The position numbers and the translations under genes are program-made. A DNA stretch of 64,000 bases from Longispora albida DSM 44784 (GTDB lineage Bacteria; Actinomycetota; Actinomycetes; Mycobacteriales; Micromonosporaceae): NCBI RefSeq assembly GCF_000379825.1, contig NZ_KB903813.1:757333-821332 (forward strand), given 5' to 3'. How positions within the stretch are numbered: the stretch's first letter is position 1; each line of letters starts with the position of its first letter. Positions 34,659-41,799 of the stretch are shown in pieces. Under the pieces are notes generated by a model that ran no database searches, was not told the origin of the DNA, and saw only the letters and a program-made list of their open reading frames with translations.

Positions 34659-36271
34659 AGAAAACGGGCCTCACCCTTCTCGCGCTGCTCGCGGCGCTGA
34701 TCGCCGTCCTGCTGCCGGCCGGGCCTGCCAGCGCGCACGCCGCGCTGCTGCGGACGGACCCGCCTGCCGGTTCACTCGTCGAGCAGGCCCCGCGCGACAT
34801 CAAGCTGTACTTCAGCGAGTCCGTCGACGTCGTCCCCGGCCAGCTGCGGATCATCGGCCCGGACGGCAGGCGCGCCGAGCGGGGCGAGCCGAAGGTGACC
34901 GGCGCGGAGGTGGTGATCGGGCTGCGCGAGGACCCGCCGCGCGGCACGTACCTGGTCACCTACCGCATCCTCTCCGAGGACAGCCACCCGATCTCCGGTG
35001 GCTTCTCGTTCTCGATCGGCACGGTGTCGTCGACGCCGACGGTCCCGGACGGCAACGGCGAGGCCGAGGTCGACCCGGTCGTGAAGAAGCTCGTGCCGGC
35101 GGCCAAGTACCTCGGCTATGCCGGCCTGGCCCTGATGACCGGCCCGCTGATGCTGGCCACGGCGCTGTGGCCTGCCAGGCTGGCCCGGCCGCGCAGGCTG
35201 GTGTGGAGCGGGTTCGGGCTGCTGGCGGGGAGCACGGTCCTCGGCTTGTACCTCCAGGCGCCGTACGTCACCGGTTCCGGCCTCTTCGAGGTCTCCGGCA
35301 GTGATCTGTCCGAGGTGCTCAGCAGCAAGTACGGGTTCGCCGGCCTGGCCCGGCTGGCGATACTCCTGGCAGCAGTCCCGTTCGCCCGCCGGGTACTGGC
35401 GGGCACGGCGGTGCGCTCCGACCAGGTCCTCCTCGGCGTGCTGGCTGCGGCCGGCTCGCTGACCTGGCCGCTCGCCGGGCACCCGAGCGCCTCGCCGGCC
35501 CCGCCGCTGACGGTCGGGGTGGACGCGGTGCACCTGCTCGCGATGGCCGTCTGGCTCGGCGGCCTGGCCGGGCTCGCCGCGTACCTGCTGCCCAAGGGCA
35601 ACGAACGCGAACTCGGCGCGATCCTCCCGGTCTGGTCCCGCTGGGCCGGCTGGGCTGTCGCCGCGCTCGTCGTGGCCGGCCTCGCCCAGGCGCTGATCGA
35701 GATCGGCACCCTCGAAGCGCTGTTCAAGACCCGGTACGGGCAGTACGTCCTGATCAAGGCCGGGCTGCTGGCCGTGCTGATGGGCGTGGCCTTCTACGCC
35801 CGCAAGCTGATCGCCCTGGCCCGCACCAACCCGCTGCGCAAGCTGGTCATCGGCGAGATCGGCGTCATCGCCGTGGTCCTGGTCGTGACGGCGCTGCTGG
35901 TGCAGACCACGCCGGCCCGGACGGCGATCGCGCTGCCCTCCTCGCGCGACCTGCCGTTCTCCGCGACCCTCACCAGCCAGTACTTCCGGGTCCAGCTCGA
36001 ACTCGACCCGGGGTCCACCGGCAGCAACACCCTGCACATGTACGCGTTCACCCCCGAGGGCCAGCCGATCAAGGTGGAGGAGTGGGGGGTGAGCATCGCG
36101 CTTCCCGCCCAGGGCATCGAGCCCGTCGACGTGCCGGTACTGGCGCTCACCTCCGACCACGCGACCGGCGAGCTGACCTTCCCAGCGGCCGGAGCCTGGC
36201 AGCTGCGGGTCACGCTGCGCGTCTCGGACATCAACCAGGCCACCGTCAGCCAAGTCGTCCAGATCAAGTAA
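34655..36271 (+). CDS. copCD: CopC-CopD fusion, copper homeostasis membrane protein
   Basis: 538 residues. Signal peptide ending ASAHAALLRTDPPAGS, where the mature N-terminal His is the CopC copper ligand. CopC domain ~28-125 (RTDPPAGSLVEQAP, LSEDSHPISGGFSFSI, containing the second His ligand). A CopD membrane domain with about eight helices follows (~145-425). The last ~110 residues are another extracytoplasmic beta domain, as in YcnJ. Imports or buffers copper, perhaps to supply the oxidase. GTG 34655 is 6 nt after TACGGT. Confidence 0.9.
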   Translation: MKKTGLTLLALLAALIAVLLPAGPASAHAALLRTDPPAGSLVEQAPRDIKLYFSESVDVVPGQLRIIGPDGRRAERGEPKVTGAEVVIGLREDPPRGTYLVTYRILSEDSHPISGGFSFSIGTVSSTPTVPDGNGEAEVDPVVKKLVPAAKYLGYAGLALMTGPLMLATALWPARLARPRRLVWSGFGLLAGSTVLGLYLQAPYVTGSGLFEVSGSDLSEVLSSKYGFAGLARLAILLAAVPFARRVLAGTAVRSDQVLLGVLAAAGSLTWPLAGHPSASPAPPLTVGVDAVHLLAMAVWLGGLAGLAAYLLPKGNERELGAILPVWSRWAGWAVAALVVAGLAQALIEIGTLEALFKTRYGQYVLIKAGLLAVLMGVAFYARKLIALARTNPLRKLVIGEIGVIAVVLVVTALLVQTTPARTAIALPSSRDLPFSATLTSQYFRVQLELDPGSTGSNTLHMYAFTPEGQPIKVEEWGVSIALPAQGIEPVDVPVLALTSDHATGELTFPAAGAWQLRVTLRVSDINQATVSQVVQIK

Positions 36272-36289
36272 CCGAAAGGTCAAACTGTC

Positions 36290-36982
36290 ATGCGTAAGCT
36301 GCGCGTACTCCTCGCAGGCCTCGGCGCCGCTGCCGTTGTCCTCGCCACCGCCGCCCCGGCGGCCGCACACGTCACCGTGGACGGACAGGCGAAGAAGGGC
36401 GGCTACGCCCGCGTGGTGTTCCGCGTGCCGAACGAGAGCGACACGGCCTCGACCGTCAAGCTCGAGGTCAACCTGCCCGAGTCGCAGCCGATGTCGTCGG
36501 TGCGCACCCAGCCGGTACCCGGCTGGACCGCCGAGCTGGTGAAGACCAAGCTGGCCACGCCGCTGGAGTCGCACGGCCGGAAGATCACCGAGGCGGTCAC
36601 GAAGATCACGTGGACGGCGACCTCGGAGGACGCGCAGATCAAGCCCGGCCAGTTCCAGGAGTTCCCGGTGTCGGTCGGCGCGCTCCCGCAGGCAGACCAG
36701 ATGGTGTTCAAGGCGATCCAGACCTATTCGGACGGTAACGTCGTCCGCTGGATCGAGGAGAAGACGGGTGCCGAGGAGCCGGCCAAGCCAGCTCCGGTGC
36801 TGAAGCTGGTGTCCGACACCGCCCCGGCTCCGGCTGCTGCCGCGAAGTCCGCGGACGCGAAGGACGAGAAGAGCGACGGTGTCTCGCTGGTCGTCGGCTA
36901 CGGCGGGCTGGTCGCAGGGCTGCTGGCTCTGGGGCTGGCCGCCGCGGCGTACGCGCGAGCCGGGAAGAAGACCGCCCAGTAG
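36290..36982 (+). CDS. ycnI: YcnI-like copper-binding protein (DUF1775)
   Basis: 230 residues. The signal peptide ends AAAAHVTV; the mature N-terminal His-Val-Thr is the known YcnI copper site. DUF1775 beta domain ~27-160 includes the conserved Trp (PGWTAELV, VVRWIEEK). A Pro/Ala linker and C-terminal membrane helix anchor it. 18 nt after copCD, in the same operon. Confidence 0.92.
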   Translation: MRKLRVLLAGLGAAAVVLATAAPAAAHVTVDGQAKKGGYARVVFRVPNESDTASTVKLEVNLPESQPMSSVRTQPVPGWTAELVKTKLATPLESHGRKITEAVTKITWTATSEDAQIKPGQFQEFPVSVGALPQADQMVFKAIQTYSDGNVVRWIEEKTGAEEPAKPAPVLKLVSDTAPAPAAAAKSADAKDEKSDGVSLVVGYGGLVAGLLALGLAAAAYARAGKKTAQ

Positions 36983-37002
36983 TCAGTGGACAGTCCACAG
37001 GA

Positions 37003-37036
37003 GAGGCCCCCGTGCGGTGCGTCGCGCGGGGGCCTC
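37003..37036 (+). terminator. Terminator of copper operon
   Basis: GAGGCCCCCG (37003-37012) pairs with CGGGGGCCTC (37027-37036), 20 nt after the ycnI stop. Confidence 0.8.
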
Positions 37037-37074
37037 GGTGTCACCGGAGCTGGCCTGTCACTACGGCTGGTGTG

Positions 37075-37143
37075 TCACCAGGGCCAGAAGTGACAGCAGT
37101 GGTGCCACCAGGGAGCGATCAGTACGCCGATGCCGAGCAACAT
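37075..37143 (-). CDS. Putative 22-residue W/H/C-rich micropeptide
   Basis: Leftward ORF from the ATG at 37143 to a TGA at 37075-37077. The Shine-Dalgarno AAAGGAGA lies 5 nt before the ATG, stronger than for most genes here. The product starts MLLGIGVL and ends IAPWWHHCCHFWPW: a short hydrophobic stretch, then adjacent His and Cys residues suited to a thiophilic metal. It faces the end of the copper operon. Could be a small metal-binding or membrane peptide, or a leader. No homology evidence. Confidence 0.5.
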   Translation of the reverse strand: MLLGIGVLIAPWWHHCCHFWPW

Positions 37144-37459
37144 GACGTTCTCCTTTCGCCGGAGATGACCGTTTCATCATCTCTCGTGGAGGTAACGCTA
37201 TCTGTGCCGGTACATCATGAATAGACCTTTATTTGGGTCTCAGATCTTGCTATGACCTGCATGTACCCACCTGCGCACACATGACCGCAGGCAAATATTG
37301 CGATCCGCGGAACAGGGCGGAACAGATTGGCGGATCATTCGCGCCGCGTGCAACCATCCACATCAGTCGCAGCGTTTAATGTCACGGATCCACGGCTTGC
37401 GCGCGCCCTGAAGCGGCGGGGACCCTGGATGGACGACTGCCCAAGGAAAGGTGGCTGCA
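37144..37459. other. Intergenic region, ~315 bp
   Basis: Relatively AT-rich stretch 37160-37260 with an imperfect palindrome (GAGATGA...TCATCTC near 37162-37181) and a small hairpin (AGACC...GGTCT near 37225). Probably contains the leftward promoter for the micro-ORF and the rightward promoter for the transpeptidase. No other gene seen. Confidence 0.4.
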
Positions 37460-38695
37460 ATGTCGGTTCGGTCGCGCCGCGGAGTGCTCGGCGCTCTCGC
37501 AGGTGCCCTGGCGCTTCCCGTCCTGGCCGCCTGCGGCCCGGAAGAGGGGAAGAAGTCCGGAGCATCGGGAGCGCAGCCCGAATCGGGCCAGCAGACCGCA
37601 GGAGCCGGAAAGCCGGCTCAGGCCGAGGCCGCCATCACGATCACCCCGGCCAACGGCGCGACGGGCGCCAGCCCCAGCCTGAGCGCCGTGACGGTCAAAG
37701 TGGACAACGGCACCCTGGAACAGGTCGTCATGACCAACCAGGCTGGCAAGGAAGTCAAGGGCACCCTCGCGGAGGACAAGAAGAGCTGGACGCTCGGTGA
37801 GCCGCTCGGCTACGAGAAGAGCTACACGGTCAAGGCTTCCGCGGTGACGGCCGAGGGGAAGAAGAGCGAGGCGACCAGCCAGTTCACCACCCTCAAGCCC
37901 GCCAACAAGACCATGCCGACCATCACGCCCGGCAACGGGACGTTCGGCGTCGGCCAGCCGGTCATCGTCAAGTTCGACGAGAAGATCAAGGACCGCAAGG
38001 CCGCGATGCAGCACCTGTCGGTCACGACCTCCCCGCAGGTGGAGGGCGGCTGGCGCTGGTTCAGCGACAGCGAGGTGCACTGGCGGCCCAAGGAGTACTG
38101 GAAGACCGGCACCAAGGTCACCGTCAAGGCCGCTGTCTACGGCGTCGACCTCGGCGGCGGCCTCTACGGCGAGGACGACCGCTCGACCACCTTCTCGATC
38201 GGCAAGTCGAAGATCGCGATCGCCGACCCGGACTCGAAGAAGATGCAGGTCTACATCGACGGGGCCCTGGTCAAGGAGTTCCCGGTCAGCCTCGGCAAGG
38301 GCGGCGTGAAGAACTTCGCCAACGGCAAGACCGTCGACTACTGGACCCGCAAGGGCCCCCACGTCGTCATCGGCAAGCAGAACCCCGTCCGGATGACCTC
38401 CGCCAGCTACGGCGTCCCCGCGGGCACCACCGAGTCCTACGACCAGGTCATCGGCTACGCCGTGCACATCTCCTACGCCGGTGAGTACGTCCACCTGCGC
38501 GACTGGAAGCTCGGCGACCTCGGCAAGGTCAACGACTCACACGGCTGCATCAACGTCGGCCCGGGCAACGCCCAGTGGTTCTACGAGACCTTCGGCCAGG
38601 GCGACATCGTCGACGTGAAGAACGGGCCGAAGATGCTGGAGCCGGGCGACGGCTGGGGAGACTGGGTAATCCCCTACTCCCAATGGGCCAACTGA
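37460..38695 (+). CDS. L,D-transpeptidase lipoprotein (Ldt/YkuD)
   Basis: 411 residues. Lipobox PVLAACG anchors it outside the membrane. Two Ig-like domains (~50-150 and ~150-255) precede the YkuD catalytic domain (~255-390), with the active-site motif SHGCINVGP and upstream YAVHISYAG. Architecture equals mycobacterial LdtMt2, which makes 3-3 peptidoglycan cross-links resistant to most beta-lactams. ATG 37460 has AAGGAAAGG upstream. Confidence 0.95.
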   Translation: MSVRSRRGVLGALAGALALPVLAACGPEEGKKSGASGAQPESGQQTAGAGKPAQAEAAITITPANGATGASPSLSAVTVKVDNGTLEQVVMTNQAGKEVKGTLAEDKKSWTLGEPLGYEKSYTVKASAVTAEGKKSEATSQFTTLKPANKTMPTITPGNGTFGVGQPVIVKFDEKIKDRKAAMQHLSVTTSPQVEGGWRWFSDSEVHWRPKEYWKTGTKVTVKAAVYGVDLGGGLYGEDDRSTTFSIGKSKIAIADPDSKKMQVYIDGALVKEFPVSLGKGGVKNFANGKTVDYWTRKGPHVVIGKQNPVRMTSASYGVPAGTTESYDQVIGYAVHISYAGEYVHLRDWKLGDLGKVNDSHGCINVGPGNAQWFYETFGQGDIVDVKNGPKMLEPGDGWGDWVIPYSQWAN

Positions 38696-38702
38696 CCGTT
38701 TG

Positions 38703-38820
38703 GACCCGGTGAGCGAAAATCTGAGCTGCGCAACGCAAAAGCCCGTGTACAACCAGTACACGGGCTTCCGCGTTGCTTGTCAGATTTCCGCTCACCGGGC
38801 CACTTCGGGTTAGATCAAAG
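38703..38820. repeat. Dispersed structured hairpin element, copy 2
   Basis: 118 bp, 8 nt past the transpeptidase stop and before a convergent gene. Outer arms CCCGGTGAGCG-A-AAATCTGA and TCAGATTTCCGCTCACCGGG. The middle stem GCAACGC/GCGTTGC plus GCCCGTGTAC/GTACACGGGC is unrelated in sequence to copy 1 yet pairs. The tip GTACAACCAGTAC and flank GTTAGATCAAAG match copy 1 (12404-12519). The fifth arm base pair is G-C here, C-G in copy 1. Confidence 0.85.
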
Positions 38821-38845
38821 ACTCAGATCAAGATCTTTGATTTTG
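38814..38845 (+). terminator. AT-rich hairpin with T-run after transpeptidase
   Basis: ATCAAAGA (38814-38821) pairs with TCTTTGAT (38834-38841), followed by TTT. Classic intrinsic terminator shape, unusual in this GC-rich DNA, joined to the end of element copy 2. Confidence 0.6.
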
Positions 38846-38892
38846 TACCGGGGGCGGAAAGTGGCCGTCCACTGGGGAGTGGTGGCTTGTCC

Positions 38893-39423
38893 TCAGTTGA
38901 AGGAGAAGACGACCAGAGTCGCGTTGAGGGCGTTCAGGCCGTTGAAGAGGCAGTCCAGGTTCGGGGTGACGACCGGGGCCTCGGTACCGGTGTCGCCGGC
39001 CAGGGGGCCGGTGTTCACCTGGATGCTCACGGCGGCGCTGCCCGTGGCCAGGTTGGTGTTCAGGACGGCGGAGATGCCGCTCTGCTGGCCGGTCGGCGTC
39101 CAGGTCAGCGTCCCGGTGAGGGTGATGGTCAGGACCAGGGTGCACGGGTTGAGGCCGGGTGCTGCTGTCGCTGTGCCGGAGGCGGTGAGGGTCGCCGACT
39201 TCAGCTGGGTGTAGGCGCCGTTGACGGAGACGCAGCCGGTGAGTGTGCCGGTGGCGGACACGGCGACCGTGCCACCGCTGGTGAGGGCGGGAGTGAAGGT
39301 CGCCTGGGCGGCTCCGGTGCAGGCCAGGTCGCCGACGGCCGCCTGCGCGGGGCCGGCCGGGACGGTCAGCGAGGCGAGCGCGAGGGTCAGTGCGGTTCCG
39401 AGAGCCAGCAGTCGTCGTCTCAT
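38893..39423 (-). CDS. Small secreted protein, unknown
   Basis: 176 residues. Signal peptide 1-28 (ending AQAAV), then a Thr/Ser/Gly-rich beta-type domain (VAVSATGTLTGCVSVNGAY, GTLTWTPTGQQSGISAVLNTN) with four cysteines that could form two disulfides. Resembles small actinobacterial exported beta-sandwich proteins; no named family. AGGAGG upstream of ATG 39423 is strong, suggesting high expression. Confidence 0.78.
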   Translation of the reverse strand: MRRRLLALGTALTLALASLTVPAGPAQAAVGDLACTGAAQATFTPALTSGGTVAVSATGTLTGCVSVNGAYTQLKSATLTASGTATAAPGLNPCTLVLTITLTGTLTWTPTGQQSGISAVLNTNLATGSAAVSIQVNTGPLAGDTGTEAPVVTPNLDCLFNGLNALNATLVVFSFN

Positions 39424-39614
39424 GAGGACAGTTACCTCCTGTTGAGAAGCCAAGCACTCTTCGTATCCATCGGCTGAGATCGACACAAGGTGCTGTTCCG
39501 CTGGGCGAGATGCTGGCGTGGAGTGCGCAGGTGGCGGAACGTGAATGAATGGCGAGGTGCCAGCCGGATATCTGACTGTCCTCATTGGGCGGTTATGCCA
39601 GTAGGCTTGTCCGC

Positions 39615-40460
39615 GTGCGCCGGATAGCCGTGGCTCTGCTCGCTCTCGCGTCCATCGCCGCCTTTGCCTGCAAGTCGGGGAATCCTGGTCCTGGCCCGGG
39701 GCCGACCTCGACGGGCAAGGGCCTGCCGTCCTCGATGGCGGCCCTGGGCGACTCGATCACCGCCGGGTTCGCTTCCTGCCTGCTCCCGCAGCCCTGCCAC
39801 CGCAACTCGTGGTCCACAGGGGACGGTTCGCAGACCCGGAGCCACTACCAGCGGATCCGCGCGGCCAACCCGGCGATCGACGGCCGCGCGTGGAACCTGT
39901 CGGTGTCCGGTTCACGGGCCAGCGGGCTCAACGCGCAGGCGCAGCAGGCCGTGGCCAAGGGCGCCCAGTACGTGACGATCCAGATCGGCGCGAATGACGC
40001 CTGCCGTCCGTCAGCGGGCGAGATGACCAGCCCGGAGGACTTCCGCGCGCAGGTCGACACCGCGCTGAGGACGCTGAAGCAGGGCCTGCCGAACGCGAAG
40101 GTCTTCGTGGCGAGCATGCCCGACCTGTACCGGCTGTGGGAGATCGGGCACACCAACCAGGCCGTCGTGCGGGTGTGGGGCGCGGCTGGCGTGTGCCGGA
40201 GCATGCTGGCGAACCCGGTCTCGCAGGCCAGCGCCGACCGGCAGCGCCGTAACGACGTCCGCGACCGGGTGCGCGCCTTCAACCGCGCGCTGTCGGCCGT
40301 CTGCTCCGGCTACGGGCGCAACTGTGACTACGACGGCGGGGCGGTCAGCCGGTACGACTTCACGGTCTCGCAGCTGTCCCCGGTGGACTTCTTCCACCCG
40401 AACCAGGCCGGGCAGGACACGCTGGCGGAGATCACGTGGAAGGCCGGGCCGTACAGGTAG
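39615..40460 (+). CDS. SGNH/GDSL hydrolase lipoprotein
   Basis: 281 residues. Likely lipoprotein (AAFACKS). SGNH blocks: GDSITAG (Ser), SVSGSRA (Gly block), GANDACR (Asn), and the C-terminal DFFHPNQAG carrying Asp-x-x-His. Secreted esterase or lipase similar to Streptomyces SGNH lipases, with several Cys that may pair. The GTG at 39615 follows TAGGCT by 7 nt. Confidence 0.9.
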   Translation: MRRIAVALLALASIAAFACKSGNPGPGPGPTSTGKGLPSSMAALGDSITAGFASCLLPQPCHRNSWSTGDGSQTRSHYQRIRAANPAIDGRAWNLSVSGSRASGLNAQAQQAVAKGAQYVTIQIGANDACRPSAGEMTSPEDFRAQVDTALRTLKQGLPNAKVFVASMPDLYRLWEIGHTNQAVVRVWGAAGVCRSMLANPVSQASADRQRRNDVRDRVRAFNRALSAVCSGYGRNCDYDGGAVSRYDFTVSQLSPVDFFHPNQAGQDTLAEITWKAGPYR

Positions 40461-40463
40461 CGG

Positions 40464-41630
40464 TCAGCGGGTCGGCGGCACGGGCTGGGGGAGGCCGGGG
40501 GAGTCGACGGAGAAGAGGCGTTTCTCCAGCTCCTCGGCCGCGTAGCTGAGCGCTCCGAGCGTCACGCTGTCCGCGCCCAGTGACGAGACCACCAGCGGCG
40601 GCGATTCGGGGCAGAGCTCGGCGAGGGCCGCGCGCAGCGGCTCGACCAGGACGTCGCCGGAGCGGGAGAAGCCGCCGCCGAGGACGACCAGCTGCGGGTC
40701 GAGGGTCAGCACCAGCGCCGCCGCCCCGACAGCGAGTCTTTTCGTGTACGCCGCGACTGCCGCGACGGCCGTGGCGTCCCCGCCCCGCGCCGCGGCGAAC
40801 AGCAGCTCCCCGGCGACCTCGGCTGGCGTGCCGTCCGGGACGACCGGGCTGGCCAGCAGCTCCGGGGCCGCCCCGGCCCACCGGGAGGCCGGGAGGGTGC
40901 CGATCTCGCCCGTCGCGCCGGTGTGCCCGTGGTAGAGCGAGCCGGCCAGGATCATCGCGGCTCCGGTACGCCGGCCGGCGTGCAGGAAGACGAGGTGCTG
41001 GACGTGCCGGGCCACGCCCCGCCGGTGCTCGGCGAGCGCGGCGAGCTTGGAATCGTTCTCGACGACGACCGGGCACGCGTACTGGCTCTCCAGGTGCGCC
41101 AGCAGCGGAGCCCCGGCCCAGTCGGGGATGGAGTCGGAGCGGGTGACCGTGCCGGCCCGGTCGACGATGCCCGTGGTACCGGCGGTGACGGCCCACAGGC
41201 TGGCAGGCGTGAGCCCGGCGGACCGCAGGCACTCGCCGGCCGCGGCGTCCACGGCGGCGAACCGCTCCTGGTACGAGCAGCCCGGCTCGATCTGGAGGTG
41301 GGCGGTGGCGAGCACGGCGCCGTCGAGGTCACCGATCGCCGCCCGGACGTGGTACGCGCCGATGTCCATGCCGAGCACCCGGCCGGCCTCCGCGCGGAAC
41401 CTGTACCGCCGGGCAGGCCTGCCCAGCCCGCCGGCCGCTGGCGGCTCGACGGCGGCCCAGCCCTGGTCGAGCAGGACGCCGAGGAGATCCTCGCAGGACG
41501 GCCGGGACAGCCCGGTACGCCGGACGAGGTCGGAGACCACCTGGGGCTGCTGGCCGCGGAGCGCGCGGACGACGGTCAGCGCGTTGAGCTGCCGAAGCCG
41601 GGATAGGTCGCCGCCTAGCTGCTCGTCCAC
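40464..41630 (-). CDS. ROK-family regulator lacking the zinc motif
   Basis: 388 residues. N-terminal winged HTH (LNALTVVRALRGQQPQVVSDLVRRTGLSRPSCEDLLGVLLDQGW), then an ROK sugar-kinase-like domain (VLGMDIGAYHVRAAIGDLDG, GTTGIVD, VVENDSKLAALAEH, GHTGATGEIGTLP). The CxCGxxGCxE zinc motif expected after GEIGTLP is absent. Probably a sugar-responsive repressor; kinase activity doubtful. GTG 41630 lies 7 nt after TACGTT, which rules out the TTG at 41639 as start. Confidence 0.85.
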   Translation of the reverse strand: MDEQLGGDLSRLRQLNALTVVRALRGQQPQVVSDLVRRTGLSRPSCEDLLGVLLDQGWAAVEPPAAGGLGRPARRYRFRAEAGRVLGMDIGAYHVRAAIGDLDGAVLATAHLQIEPGCSYQERFAAVDAAAGECLRSAGLTPASLWAVTAGTTGIVDRAGTVTRSDSIPDWAGAPLLAHLESQYACPVVVENDSKLAALAEHRRGVARHVQHLVFLHAGRRTGAAMILAGSLYHGHTGATGEIGTLPASRWAGAAPELLASPVVPDGTPAEVAGELLFAAARGGDATAVAAVAAYTKRLAVGAAALVLTLDPQLVVLGGGFSRSGDVLVEPLRAALAELCPESPPLVVSSLGADSVTLGALSYAAEELEKRLFSVDSPGLPQPVPPTR

Positions 41631-41799
41631 GCCTGACAACGTACAGGAAACACAACTATCGGTACATCCTTGGTGATCCCTCGGATAAATCTATCGTGAA
41701 GGGGTGGAGGAAACATCGGCCCGGGGACCGATCTGTGCCGTCGGGACGGGTCCGTAAGCTGCCATAGCCCAAAAATGTGAGCAGGAGAGCGGAGCCGCG

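Noticed and set aside
41631-41799. Rifamycin-associated element before the HelD-like gene
   Set aside because: I looked for the known inverted repeat with a TTGCGGCAA core and did not find it; only an ATCGG/CCGAT palindrome is present.
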